This document shows positions 43,678 through 53,104 of a stretch of 64,000 nucleotides of DNA, piece by piece. A program made the position numbers and the translations under genes. The notes under the pieces were generated by a model, which did not search any database, was not told the origin of the DNA, and worked only from the letters and a program-made list of their open reading frames with translations. Location: contig NZ_FORU01000008.1 of assembly GCF_900114085.1 (NCBI RefSeq), positions 1-64,000 on the forward strand, read 5' to 3'. The stretch's first letter is position 1, and every line of letters begins with the position of its first letter. The stretch comes from Myroides guanonis (lineage in GTDB: Bacteria; Bacteroidota; Bacteroidia; Flavobacteriales; Flavobacteriaceae).

Positions 43678-44694
43678 ATGATTGATAAGATAAAAGAATA
43701 CATCGGTGAAGCGCAACATTTTACTACCGATAATAAAGAAGCATTAGAGTCTTTTAGAATTAAATTTCTATCGAAAAAAGGAATTTTAAACGATTTATTT
43801 GCAGTTTTTAAAACTGTTCCAAATGACCAAAAGAAAGAATTTGGACAGACGATTAATTTACTGAAAAATACGGTTGAAGAAAAAGTAAAAACTATTCTGG
43901 AATCTTTAGAATCTAAAGATGTTCAAGGATTGTATGGTGACTTAACTAGACCTGGATATCCTTTTGAAATAGGTGCAAGACATCCTATTTCTCTTGTAAA
44001 AAACGAGGTGATAAGCATTTTCTCTAACATTGGATTCAACGTTTCAGAAGGTCCTGAAATTGAAGATGATTGGCATAACTTTGAAGCTTTGAACTTTCCA
44101 GAATACCATCCTGCTAGAGATATGCAAGATACATTCTTCGTTCAAACAAATCCAGAACATCTTTTGCGTACACATACATCATCTGTACAAGTGAGATATA
44201 TGGAGAACAACAAACCTCCTTTAAGAACCATCTCTCCAGGACGTGTATTTAGAAATGAAGCGATATCCTCTCGTTCACACTGTATTTTCCATCAAGTAGA
44301 AGGTTTATATATTGACAAAGACGTATCGTTTGCAGATCTTAAACAAACATTGCTTTACTTTACAAAAGAGATGTTTGGAAAGTCTAAAATACGTTTACGC
44401 CCTTCCTATTTCCCATTTACAGAGCCAAGTGCAGAAGTAGATATTTATTGGGGACTTAAAACTGAAACTGACTATAGAATTACTAAAGGTACAGGTTGGT
44501 TAGAGATTATGGGGTGCGGAATGGTAGACCCAAATGTTTTAACAAACTGTGGTATAGACCCGAATGAATATAACGGTTTTGCTTTTGGAATGGGAATTGA
44601 ACGTATGGCAATGTTATTATATCAAATCAGCGATATCCGAATGTTCTACGAGAATGATGTACGTTTCTTAGAACAGTTTAAATCAAATTTTTAA
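43678..44694 (+). CDS. pheS: Phenylalanine--tRNA ligase subunit alpha
   Basis: Class II synthetase catalytic subunit, forming an alpha2beta2 enzyme with PheT, which is not adjacent here. The 338 residues have the N-terminal coiled arm (1-90) and the three class II motifs: [35 protein letters not shown] (motif 1/2 region), [23 protein letters not shown] and [22 protein letters not shown] (motif 3). Length is normal. A strong hairpin terminator follows. Confidence 0.97.
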   Translation: MIDKIKEYIGEAQHFTTDNKEALESFRIKFLSKKGILNDLFAVFKTVPNDQKKEFGQTINLLKNTVEEKVKTILESLESKDVQGLYGDLTRPGYPFEIGARHPISLVKNEVISIFSNIGFNVSEGPEIEDDWHNFEALNFPEYHPARDMQDTFFVQTNPEHLLRTHTSSVQVRYMENNKPPLRTISPGRVFRNEAISSRSHCIFHQVEGLYIDKDVSFADLKQTLLYFTKEMFGKSKIRLRPSYFPFTEPSAEVDIYWGLKTETDYRITKGTGWLEIMGCGMVDPNVLTNCGIDPNEYNGFAFGMGIERMAMLLYQISDIRMFYENDVRFLEQFKSNF

Positions 44695-44713
44695 ACATAT
44701 TACACATATATAG

Positions 44714-44747
44714 AAAGAGAGAACACTGATAACAGTGTTCTCTCTTT
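44714..44747. terminator. Bidirectional terminator between pheS and the DUF5686 gene
   Basis: Perfect 15-bp stem 44714-44728 with 44733-44747, 4-nt loop, T-rich on the plus strand and on the minus strand. It lies between convergent genes. Confidence 0.88.
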
Positions 44748-44764
44748 TCATTTTTACATAGCCC

Positions 44765-47257
44765 TTACATATTCTTTTTAAAACCAATCATAATACCATC
44801 CTTTTGGAAAGCACTTCCGCTATAAGAACGAACATAATCAACTCTAAAGAATCGGAATTTCCCAAAACCTACATTAGAAAAACCTGCCGTAAATTCCATA
44901 TAAGGTTTATAATCAGATACCGTTGCATTGTGATACCCCAATACTGTATTCCAACCTGTCTTGTTTAACAATGGAATCTTATTGATTAAAAAACCCTTAA
45001 AATCATACTCCAAATGAGTTTCTATGTATGATTTATTAGTACTAAGAGTATAGTAAGGCAATAAATTAAAAGATTTCAAAAATGTATCTCCAATAGTTAA
45101 GTGTGTTTCATTTCCAGAGAAATGCTTTCTATCAACAAATGAGATATCACTTTCATTAAAATAATGTCCCATACCTAATGAATACGAAAACTCTCCCTTG
45201 TTACTAACTTCAACTGATTGATTAATTTGAGCAGAGATTAAATCATAGTTTAGATTACTTTCACTTCCACCAAACCCCTTCTCATAATAAATATGCACCT
45301 TAGGATAACTAGGATTACTTATATAGGTTTTACCCTCAGGATAAGTAATATATTTCTGACCAAATGAAAAGCCTGCTCCTAATTTGAACTTATACAAATG
45401 ATGATTATCTATTGCAGCAGATTCAAAATCATTAAGATCTTGAGGGTTATTAGATGTATAAGCCCTATTCCCAGAATACAAAGAAGCATTCGTATTATTA
45501 AACAATGGTTTTCTTTGCTCATACCCCAAAGCAGTACTAATTTGTATTGTCTCTTCTAGAAAACGACCACTATATCCTGCATACACTTCTTCATTGTTAT
45601 AATACTTAGCAAAATTCTTTCTAGCTAATAAAGAAAAGGCAGCATTTATATATTCATTTATATTTGACTCATGAAACTGCTTGATCTGAGTTCCTCCTTT
45701 TAGATATATAGAAGATTTGTGTACATCACCAAACCTATGAGAAGCATATCCATAAGCTCTGAATCTCTCAGAAGAAACTCCATAATTAACATCCGCTTTC
45801 AAACTGGTATAAGAACCTTTCTCCTTATTTCTAAAACTAGCACCGACTCCTGTTCCTAAAGAAAGCCCCTGAACTGTATTAAAACCGATCTTTTCAACAT
45901 CTATTAATCCATCAAAAGTAAATGTAGCCTTTCTGTCTGGAGCTGTGTAGCGGTAACCAAATAAAGGGTCATCTAGTTTAAATGCATTATTTTTTCTGCG
46001 GATACTGTCTAAATATTGAGGTGATTGTCTTATTTCCTTAATACTATCTTTAAGCTGATAATCGCGAACCTCCTCATCGGTTAGCGCAAACATTCTATTT
46101 GATTCCCAGAAATCATCTTCTTTCTTATGTACATCTTTACTATATGATAGAATCTCCTTTCCAAAAGTTTGGTTAGTAAATTGAGGCATGAAATCATAAT
46201 TGTTGAAAACGCTTAAAAATATCCCCTGCACTCTAATTCCGAAAATCCCAAAAGTCATATCAATATTCTGAGAACGTTTTACCCAAGTTTGAATCTCCTT
46301 TTCATAGAAAAAGTTCTGATTAATAGCTATTTCCTCAATGATAGGCTCCTGAAGACTTATACCACTAACCGCTAAATCCATTCCGTAAATAGCTCCACTA
46401 TCATCAACAATATATAAGTCACCATAGAAAACAGGTTGTGTTTTCACCTTTGGAATTACTTTTATCTTATTAATAACTCTTCCCTCATCTTTAAAAGTAG
46501 CCTCTAAATTAAACTTGTAATAAGAAAATGCCTGATTGGCAATAGGAGAAATAAGTTTAGTACCAATATCTGCAATATCAATATGATTTTCGTAAAAATC
46601 ATAGAATGACTCATCGGCAGTGTTAAAGCTATAACCATTATCACTTCCACTCACCTTAGATGCAACAATATGCTCCTTAAGTTTATTCGGATTTTTAAAC
46701 TTTAATTCAGACACCGTCTCTGATAAATACATAATTCCCTTTCCTAAAGAATCTACACCTGTGTCTTTTAAATCAGCATCATTAACTTTAATCTTATTCA
46801 TCAACGCTTTCGGAACCTTTAGAGACTTAACCATTCCCTTTGAATAGAAATCAACCTCAAACTCAGACAAGCCTTTAGTGTTTATCTCTTTGTTTTTAAT
46901 CGCTCTTCGAATGATTTCATCAGCAGGATTATCACCAACCCGAATTACGATATCCTCCAACATAAACTCCTCCTCTACCAAAACGATATCTTTTGTAATG
47001 ACATCACCTTGATAGACTATCTGCGAACGCACGGTTTTATAACCTAAAAACTGATATAACACCGTATATGATCCGTTATTCCGAATAGTTAACTCGTACT
47101 GTCCATTTTCATTACTGATAGTTCCATTTTGAGTATTTTCAAGTAATACAGTTGCAAAACTTACTGGATTTCCCTGTTCATCTCTTACAGTTCCCTTAAT
47201 CTGTCCCAAGGATGTAAAACCCATCAAAAGACCAAATATCAATAGCAGTTGTCTCAT
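44765..47257 (-). CDS. DUF5686 outer-membrane protein with CarboxypepD_reg-like domain
   Basis: An 830-residue outer-membrane protein. A signal peptide (ending GFTSLG) leads into a CarboxypepD_reg-like beta domain (about 20-100, IKGTVRDEQGNPVSFATVLLENT). The long DUF5686 region has many alternating beta strands and ends in FKKNM, consistent with a barrel. The domain resembles the start of SusC/TonB-dependent proteins, but there is no plug domain or TonB box that I can see. No SusD gene is near, so it is not a typical polysaccharide locus. Function unknown. Confidence 0.88.
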   Translation of the reverse strand: MRQLLLIFGLLMGFTSLGQIKGTVRDEQGNPVSFATVLLENTQNGTISNENGQYELTIRNNGSYTVLYQFLGYKTVRSQIVYQGDVITKDIVLVEEEFMLEDIVIRVGDNPADEIIRRAIKNKEINTKGLSEFEVDFYSKGMVKSLKVPKALMNKIKVNDADLKDTGVDSLGKGIMYLSETVSELKFKNPNKLKEHIVASKVSGSDNGYSFNTADESFYDFYENHIDIADIGTKLISPIANQAFSYYKFNLEATFKDEGRVINKIKVIPKVKTQPVFYGDLYIVDDSGAIYGMDLAVSGISLQEPIIEEIAINQNFFYEKEIQTWVKRSQNIDMTFGIFGIRVQGIFLSVFNNYDFMPQFTNQTFGKEILSYSKDVHKKEDDFWESNRMFALTDEEVRDYQLKDSIKEIRQSPQYLDSIRRKNNAFKLDDPLFGYRYTAPDRKATFTFDGLIDVEKIGFNTVQGLSLGTGVGASFRNKEKGSYTSLKADVNYGVSSERFRAYGYASHRFGDVHKSSIYLKGGTQIKQFHESNINEYINAAFSLLARKNFAKYYNNEEVYAGYSGRFLEETIQISTALGYEQRKPLFNNTNASLYSGNRAYTSNNPQDLNDFESAAIDNHHLYKFKLGAGFSFGQKYITYPEGKTYISNPSYPKVHIYYEKGFGGSESNLNYDLISAQINQSVEVSNKGEFSYSLGMGHYFNESDISFVDRKHFSGNETHLTIGDTFLKSFNLLPYYTLSTNKSYIETHLEYDFKGFLINKIPLLNKTGWNTVLGYHNATVSDYKPYMEFTAGFSNVGFGKFRFFRVDYVRSYSGSAFQKDGIMIGFKKNM

Positions 47258-47415
47258 TATAATTACGTTTAATAGTAGTTAGTATGAAGTATTAGACAAC
47301 AAAAAGAGATAATTGTTACATTTATAAATTATTGATTAGCAATCCTAACCGATAAACAATGAGATTAAATAGAATACATAATCTAGAAGAGCCAATAACA
47401 GTCGTATCATAATAA

Positions 47416-48129
47416 TTAAATAAGTTGATGATTGCGTATTGCTTTTTCTAATTCAGAATTTAGAACCGGTCGAATTACCGTACGCGTAATAATAAACAAC
47501 AGTACAAATAGTGTTAAGAATCCACTCGCAAGCACCATCCTTAGTGGAGACAGTGACTCATCAAGACGAAGTCCTAAAATACTATTTGAAATATTAAATA
47601 CATTTATAAAAATAACTCCAAATGGTATTGCATAAAATTGATTGGCAACACTGTCAATCAACCACTTTTTACCAGCATTTTTCTGTCTTCTCTTAATAAC
47701 AATCATCTTACGAAAACCATCAACAAGGGTATAGACAAACAAACCATAAAAAACAATTCCATAACCTATTGAAGCATATTCTTTAAAAGTCGTTCCAAAA
47801 GCAAATAACAATAAAAATATAGCGACGGTTACAACAATCTTTGGAATTGAAAAGAAGTCTTTTAACGCTTGAAACGTAATTTTATAATAATAGTTATGCA
47901 ATTCGGCCTGCTTCTTCTCTATCATACCTACAAATCCAAATATTCCAAATTTCTTATACTCTTTTTGCAAAGCCTCGTCAAAGGAAAGTTCAGGGTGAGC
48001 TCTCCACTGTTCTTCTATTCCATTTGCTAAATGATCTACCAATTCTAACTCCACATCGTAATATTCTACAAAACGCCTTTTAGTAAATGAGTGAAGCTCT
48101 TTTATTTGTTCTTCAGTAACTTTCTTCAT
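47416..48129 (-). CDS. Membrane protein paired with PadR regulator
   Basis: A 237-residue protein: an N-terminal soluble part (about 1-85, with VEYYDVELELVDHLANGIEEQW, a segment common in flavobacterial proteins of this kind) and four membrane helices. No enzyme motif is visible. It starts 2 bp after the padR stop, the usual arrangement of a PadR regulator with the membrane protein it controls. It may respond to membrane stress or export a compound, but this is speculation. Confidence 0.75.
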   Translation of the reverse strand: MKKVTEEQIKELHSFTKRRFVEYYDVELELVDHLANGIEEQWRAHPELSFDEALQKEYKKFGIFGFVGMIEKKQAELHNYYYKITFQALKDFFSIPKIVVTVAIFLLLFAFGTTFKEYASIGYGIVFYGLFVYTLVDGFRKMIVIKRRQKNAGKKWLIDSVANQFYAIPFGVIFINVFNISNSILGLRLDESLSPLRMVLASGFLTLFVLLFIITRTVIRPVLNSELEKAIRNHQLI

Positions 48130-48131
48130 AA

Positions 48132-48467
48132 CTAAGACAATTTCAGATTCATGATTTGTTGCATATTGCGTACGAAACTCTCTAACTCCTCTAATTTGTT
48201 ATTCGTTTCTTTAACGCCAGATTCTGTAAGTTTATAATACTTTCGAACCCTACCCTCAACACGCTCCATTTCCACATCCAAAAAACCCTCTGATTCCATT
48301 TTATGTAAAGCAGGATATAGTGCTCCTTCCGTTAAATTCATCTCTCCCTCCGTAATTTCTTTAACCTTTTGAGTTATTTCATAACCATACATTCTACCAT
48401 GATTCTCTAACAACTTCATAATGATGGTATTCAAACTTCCTTTATACAATTGTTGCTGCTTTTTCAT
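48132..48467 (-). CDS. PadR family transcriptional regulator
   Basis: A 111-residue winged-helix repressor of the short PadR-s2 type: SLNTIIMKLLENHGRMYGYEITQKVKEITEGEMNLTEGALYPALHKMESEGFLDVEMERVEGRVRKYYKLTESG. A C-terminal helix follows for dimerisation. The start at 48467 is chosen because the longer frame to 48491 overlaps the gene's own -7 box. It lies in one unit with the membrane protein gene and is divergent from the ferredoxin reductase gene. An inverted repeat over its promoter suggests autorepression. Confidence 0.9.
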   Translation of the reverse strand: MKKQQQLYKGSLNTIIMKLLENHGRMYGYEITQKVKEITEGEMNLTEGALYPALHKMESEGFLDVEMERVEGRVRKYYKLTESGVKETNNKLEELESFVRNMQQIMNLKLS

Positions 48468-48479
48468 ACTTAACTTTCT

Positions 48480-48528
48480 TAGGTATAACAAATATAAAAC
48501 TTTTCTAATACCTACAACTCATAGGTAT
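48480..48528 (-). promoter_or_regulatory. padR promoter with candidate operators
   Basis: On the minus strand TTG (48517-48515) and TATATTTG (48496-48489) are spaced by 18 bp. An exact inverted repeat, ATACCTA (48508-48514) and TAGGTAT (48522-48528), holds the -33 box in its 7-bp spacer. A third copy of TAGGTAT lies at 48480-48486, near the start point, 42 bp (four turns) from the other TAGGTAT. This arrangement fits repression by PadR itself. Confidence 0.6.
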
Positions 48529-48561
48529 ACTTTTCTTCTATTAAAAATCATTTGCATTTCG

Positions 48562-48569
48562 TATTTTTG
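48562..48569 (+). promoter_or_regulatory. -7 box of the PaaE-like reductase gene
   Basis: TATTTTTG matches TAnnTTTG, 23 bp before the ATG. No clear -33 TTG. It is 34 bp from the PadR operator, so the gene might be affected by PadR too. Confidence 0.4.
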
Positions 48570-48592
48570 TTAACTATTAAAAATGTTAGATA

Positions 48593-49642
48593 ATGTCCAA
48601 ATTCAATATACTAACTGTCAAAGAAGTTCGAAATGAAACTCCTAATGCAGTATCCATTTTATTCGACATACCGCAACATCTACAAGAGGACTATACTTTT
48701 GTAGCGGGTCAATATGTAAATATTAAATACCAATACGAAGGCAAAGAAATACGTAGAGCATATTCAATATGTTCTTCTCCTAATAGTGGTGAATTAAGAG
48801 TTGCTGTAAAGAAAGTTCCAAATGGGGCTTTTTCGGAATTTGCAAATACATCTTTAAAAGTAGGTGACACTCTAGAAGTACAAACTCCTGAAGGTAGATT
48901 CATTTTAGAACCTAATGTAAAAGCAGCTAATAATTATGCAGCATTTGTGGCAGGAAGTGGAATCACTCCTGTTATGTCAATCTTAAAAACTGTTTTAGAA
49001 CAAGAACCAAATAGTACTTTTGTATTAGTTTATGGAAATAGGACAGTTGAAGAGACAATCTTCCACAAGGAAATACATGATTTACAACAGAAATACATCA
49101 ATCGTCTTTTCGTACATTTTGTGTATTCACAAGCAAAAGAAGAAGAATCTGTATTTGGGCGTATAGAAAAATCAACTGTAAACTTTGTACTTAACAACAA
49201 GCACAAAGAAAAAAGTTTTGAACGTTACTTCCTATGCGGTCCTGAGAACATGATTGACACAGTGGGTGAAATTCTTAAAGAACGTAACGTAAAAGAAAAA
49301 CAAATTTCCTTTGAAATCTTTACCCCTAATAATGATGGAAATAAAGAGATCGAAGCAGAAGGAACTTCAAAAATAACAGTAACAGTGGACGATGATGAAA
49401 CATCTTTCACTATGTCTAAGAAAATTATTTTATTAGACGCTGTATTAAAAGAAGGGATAGACGCTCCATACTCTTGTCAAGGAGGTATTTGTAGTTCTTG
49501 TATGTGCAGAATCACCAAAGGTTCAGCAGAAATGAAGAAAAACTCTATTTTAACAGATGATGAAATAGCAGAAGGTTTAATTCTTTCTTGTCAAGCAATT
49601 GTAACCTCTGACGAATTACACATTACTTACGACGACGTATAA
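48593..49642 (+). CDS. PaaE-like ferredoxin/NAD(P)H oxidoreductase
   Basis: A 349-residue electron-transfer flavoprotein. FAD domain about 1-105 with RRAYSICSSP, NAD(P)-binding domain 110-235 with GSGITPVMSILKT and CGPENM, and a C-terminal plant-type 2Fe-2S domain with Cys295, 300, 303 and 333 (SCQGGICSSC and LSC). It resembles PaaE, the reductase of phenylacetyl-CoA epoxidase, but no paaABCD genes are near, so it may serve another oxygenase or desaturase. It is divergent from padR. Confidence 0.9.
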   Translation: MSKFNILTVKEVRNETPNAVSILFDIPQHLQEDYTFVAGQYVNIKYQYEGKEIRRAYSICSSPNSGELRVAVKKVPNGAFSEFANTSLKVGDTLEVQTPEGRFILEPNVKAANNYAAFVAGSGITPVMSILKTVLEQEPNSTFVLVYGNRTVEETIFHKEIHDLQQKYINRLFVHFVYSQAKEEESVFGRIEKSTVNFVLNNKHKEKSFERYFLCGPENMIDTVGEILKERNVKEKQISFEIFTPNNDGNKEIEAEGTSKITVTVDDDETSFTMSKKIILLDAVLKEGIDAPYSCQGGICSSCMCRITKGSAEMKKNSILTDDEIAEGLILSCQAIVTSDELHITYDDV

Positions 49643-49712
49643 CAGTGTAATAAGGTTCCAACTAATTTAAATTAGGAGCCATTAAAACTTAATAAGAAAA
49701 TAGTTTGTTATA

Positions 49713-49759
49713 AAAGAACCCTCTCTCTATAACGTGAAGTTATAGAGAGAGGGTTCTTT
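49713..49759. terminator. Very long perfect hairpin terminator, paaE-like gene / argH
   Basis: A 21-bp perfect stem, 49713-49733 with 49739-49759, around a 5-nt loop. The GAACCCTCTCTCTATAAC core sits between convergent ends and can terminate both transcripts. Confidence 0.9.
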
Positions 49760-49779
49760 CTGTTATAAGTTTATCGGCT

Positions 49780-51186
49780 CTAAACAACTAAACTATTTAG
49801 TTTCTCAGCTACCTTTTCAAAATGGAAACTTTCATAAACCTCGTCAAAAGCTTTCTTAATTTCACCATTCATTAAGTTTCCAATACTTCCCTGATGTGTA
49901 TGTTGTATATCTTTAGAAGGTTCATACTTTCCATTTTCAATAGAAAACCCAATCTCTTTATATGCTTCTCTAAAAGGAACACCGTCCAAAACCATCTTGT
50001 TCACTACCTCAACGCTAAACAAATAATCATATTTCGGGTCTGACATAATATCCTTGTTAATTTGAATCTCGTTAAGCATTAAAACCAAAGCATCCATACA
50101 TTCTTTTAGAGAAGTAAAAGCAGGAAACAAATTCTCTTTTAACAACTGCAAATCCCTATGATATCCTGATGGTAAATTAGTTGTAACTAATGCTATCTCA
50201 TTTGGCAAAGCTAAAATCTTATTACAACGAGAACGGATCAACTCCAATACATCCGGGTTTTTTTTATGAGGCATAATGCTTGACCCTGTAGTTAAATAAT
50301 CTGGAAAACTAATAAAACCATAATTCTGACTCATATATAAACAAGCATCCATAGCAAATTTAGAAAGCGTGGCTGCAATAGAACTCAGTCCCTGTGCAAT
50401 AATACGTTCTGTTTTACCTCTTCCCATTTGTGCATACACTACATTCACATTCATAGAGTTAAACCCTAACAACTCAGTAGTTAGCTGTCTATTTAGAGGA
50501 AAAGAAGAACCATAACCCGCCGCAGACCCTAAAGGATTCTTATTACTTACCTTCCATGCCGCTAACATCATTTCTAAATCATCCACTAAACTTTCAGCAT
50601 ATGCGCCAAACCACAATCCAAATGAAGAAGGCATCGCAACTTGAAAATGTGTATAACCAGGAAGTAACACTTCTTTATGCTGTTCACTAAGCTGTTGTAA
50701 TCTTTGAAACAATATTTTGCTTTTAGAAACTATCTCTTCTATTTCATAACGGAAATAAAGCTTTAAATCCACAAGAACTTGGTCGTTCCTAGAACGTCCA
50801 GCATGGATTTTCTTTCCTGCATCTCCAATTTTTTGTGTAAGCAAAAGCTCTACTTGTGAATGTACATCTTCTACTCCTTCTTCAATCACAAAATCACCAT
50901 TAGCTATATTCTTAAATATAGCTTTTAACTCATCCTGAATACTAATCAATTCCTTCTTATTCAGTAACCCAATTTGCTTTAGCATACGAGTATGAGCCAA
51001 CGACCCCAATACATCAAAAGAAGCCAATTTCAAGTCCAAAACCCTGTCTTGACCTACAGTAAAATCCTCAACCCAAGAATGAGCAACACTACCCTTTTGC
51101 CATAACTTACTTGCATTTGCTTGATTTGTGCTATTCATACCTCCTGTTGATTTATCCTTTATAGTTGTAAACGATTGCTTTTCCAT
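49780..51186 (-). CDS. argH: Argininosuccinate lyase
   Basis: Last step of arginine synthesis: argininosuccinate to arginine and fumarate. The signature GSSIMPHKKNPD, with the catalytic Ser loop, is intact. Other marks are AGRSRNDQVLVDLKLYFR, LPGYTHFQVAMPSSFGLWFGAYAESLVDDL and NKNPLGSAAGYGSSFPLNR. At 468 residues it is a little long at the N-terminus: ATG 51138 (MNSTNQAN) is an alternative start, since the family often begins close to KLWQKG. It is the last gene of the operon. Confidence 0.95.
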   Translation of the reverse strand: MEKQSFTTIKDKSTGGMNSTNQANASKLWQKGSVAHSWVEDFTVGQDRVLDLKLASFDVLGSLAHTRMLKQIGLLNKKELISIQDELKAIFKNIANGDFVIEEGVEDVHSQVELLLTQKIGDAGKKIHAGRSRNDQVLVDLKLYFRYEIEEIVSKSKILFQRLQQLSEQHKEVLLPGYTHFQVAMPSSFGLWFGAYAESLVDDLEMMLAAWKVSNKNPLGSAAGYGSSFPLNRQLTTELLGFNSMNVNVVYAQMGRGKTERIIAQGLSSIAATLSKFAMDACLYMSQNYGFISFPDYLTTGSSIMPHKKNPDVLELIRSRCNKILALPNEIALVTTNLPSGYHRDLQLLKENLFPAFTSLKECMDALVLMLNEIQINKDIMSDPKYDYLFSVEVVNKMVLDGVPFREAYKEIGFSIENGKYEPSKDIQHTHQGSIGNLMNGEIKKAFDEVYESFHFEKVAEKLNSLVV

Positions 51187-51215
51187 AATTTCATTTCATT
51201 TTATAGCGCGTCATA

Positions 51216-52283
51216 CTATTTATTGTACAACACATTTTTAAGCATTTTTAGATACAAAGAAATTCCTTCTTCAATCTCTTGAACATATATAAATTCATCG
51301 GCAGTATGGGAGCGCGCCGAATCTCCTGGTCCGCATTTCAATGACGGTATATTTAATAATGCTTGATCACTTGTTGTTGGAGACCCATAGGTTTCCCTTC
51401 CCAAACTAATTCCCGCCTGAACAATGGGATGTGATTTCGGAATAGAAGATGGTTTCAAACGAGTAGAACGAGCACTAACCTCACAATTCACCTTTGATTT
51501 AATAACTTCTAATACTTCTTCATTCGTATAAGAATCAGTTACCCTAATATCTACAACAAAATCACATTCAGCAGGAACCACATTATGTTGTGTCCCCGAT
51601 TGAATTTGAGTAACACTCATCTTAATCTTACCAAACTCTTCCGACACTTTTGGAAACTCATAGGTTTGAAACCACTGAATATCTTGTAACGCTTTATAAA
51701 TAGCATTCTCTCCTTCATTCCTAGCCGCATGGCCAGATTTCCCTTTTGCCTTACAGTCTAATACCATCAGTCCGCGTTCTGCAACCGCAAGATGCATTTG
51801 TGTTGGCTCACCTACAATAGCAAAATCCAACTTCCCTAACTTAGGAAGCACATGCTCTAAACCAGCATTCCCTGAAATCTCCTCTTCTCCTGTTGCAGCA
51901 ATGCAGAGATTATACTCCATGTCAACAGCATCATAGTAATTTAAAAATACAGCTAACAATGAAACCAAACAACCACCAGCATCATTACTACCTAATCCAT
52001 ACAGTTTTCCATCAATTTCAGTCGCCCTAAAGGGATCCCTTGTGTAATCCTTATTTGGTTTTACCGTATCGTGATGTGAATTAAGTAAAATAGTAGGTTT
52101 ACTCAAATCGTAGAATTTATTAAAGGCCCAAACATTGTTTGAATCCCTATAAATAGTCACTCCCTCTGCTATTAGAAAATTCGCAATAACATCTGCTGTT
52201 TTATCTTCCTCTTTACTAAAAGAAGGAATCTCAATCAAACTTTTTAGAAGAGTAAGCGCCTTCGTCGTTAATAAATCAACCAT
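51216..52283 (-). CDS. argE: N-acyl-L-ornithine deacylase, M20 family
   Basis: Zinc-dependent hydrolase of the M20 family, expected to remove the N-acyl group from citrulline or ornithine late in the pathway. Metal-binding motifs: LLNSHHDTVKPNKDYTRDPF, GLGSNDAGGCL and the catalytic ATGEEEISG. GPGDSARSHTADEFI near the end binds the second zinc. The 355-residue start at 52283 (MVDLLTTKALTLLKSLIEIPS) fits family length; the frame continues 22 codons into argB but lacks similarity there. With an acyl-ornithine carbamoyltransferase next door, the natural substrate is likely N-acylcitrulline. Confidence 0.9.
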   Translation of the reverse strand: MVDLLTTKALTLLKSLIEIPSFSKEEDKTADVIANFLIAEGVTIYRDSNNVWAFNKFYDLSKPTILLNSHHDTVKPNKDYTRDPFRATEIDGKLYGLGSNDAGGCLVSLLAVFLNYYDAVDMEYNLCIAATGEEEISGNAGLEHVLPKLGKLDFAIVGEPTQMHLAVAERGLMVLDCKAKGKSGHAARNEGENAIYKALQDIQWFQTYEFPKVSEEFGKIKMSVTQIQSGTQHNVVPAECDFVVDIRVTDSYTNEEVLEVIKSKVNCEVSARSTRLKPSSIPKSHPIVQAGISLGRETYGSPTTSDQALLNIPSLKCGPGDSARSHTADEFIYVQEIEEGISLYLKMLKNVLYNK

Positions 52284-52327
52284 ACTATATTCTTGTTTAA
52301 CTTTTTTTAAAATTTTCACGTAACCAA

Positions 52328-53104
52328 TTATTGAATACGGGTACCACAATTAAGCTTATTTAATGACTCATAACTTCTAATCCAAACCTCAGTTACTCCC
52401 AGATGGGCAGCCTTCATTGCATTTTCAATTTTAGGTAACATGCCTTTGGTAATAACACCCGTTTCCTTCAATGTTTCTATCAACATATCATCTACAATTG
52501 GAATCAGAGATTGAGCATCTTGGACATCTTTCAATACTCCGCTGTGTTCAAAACAATACATAAGAGATACATTATAGATACCAGATAAAGCAATAGACAA
52601 ACAACTTGCAATAGTATCTGCATTTGTATTTAATAACTGCCCTTGGTCATCTACAGTTATTGCAGAAAATACAGGACAAAATCCTAAATCTAATAACTGC
52701 TGTAATCTTGACACATTAATTGACTCATCTGTACAATCACCAACAAAACCGTAATCCAAAAGTGCTGTTGAACGTTTTACCGTTTTTATCAATCTCCCAT
52801 CGGCTCCACACAAACCAAGTGCATCGCATCCATTAGTCTGTAATTGCGCGACCACCTTTTTGTTGATTAAACCTGCATAGACCATCACTGCTATAGGTAG
52901 CGTCTCCTCATTTGTAATACGCCTTCCTTCAATCATTTCTGTATTAACACCAAGTTTATTCGCCAATTGTGTAGCTACCTTACCTCCTCCATGAACCAAT
53001 ATCTTAGAACCTTCTATTTTCGAAAAATCATGTAAAAAAACAGTCAACTTTTCTGCATCATCCAAAATCTCTCCACCTACCTTTACTATTGTTAATTTTC
53101 TCAT
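52328..53104 (-). CDS. argB: N-acylglutamate kinase
   Basis: Second step: phosphorylation of N-acyl-glutamate, usually the feedback-controlled step. The 258 residues have the amino-acid kinase fold: VKVGGEILDD at the start, LVHGGGKVATQL, GRRITNEETLPIAVMVYAGLINKKVV, LLNTNADTIASCLSIAL and GVITKGMLPKIENAMKAA. The ATG at 53104 overlaps the argF' TGA by one base (TGATG), so translation is coupled. It lacks the N-terminal helix that arginine-inhibited kinases often have, so regulation may fall on transcription. Confidence 0.95.
   Translation of the reverse strand: MRKLTIVKVGGEILDDAEKLTVFLHDFSKIEGSKILVHGGGKVATQLANKLGVNTEMIEGRRITNEETLPIAVMVYAGLINKKVVAQLQTNGCDALGLCGADGRLIKTVKRSTALLDYGFVGDCTDESINVSRLQQLLDLGFCPVFSAITVDDQGQLLNTNADTIASCLSIALSGIYNVSLMYCFEHSGVLKDVQDAQSLIPIVDDMLIETLKETGVITKGMLPKIENAMKAAHLGVTEVWIRSYESLNKLNCGTRIQ

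Noticed and set aside
52284..52349. 22-codon extension of argE into argB
   Set aside because: The extra residues do not resemble the M20 family; ATG 52283 gives the expected N-terminus.
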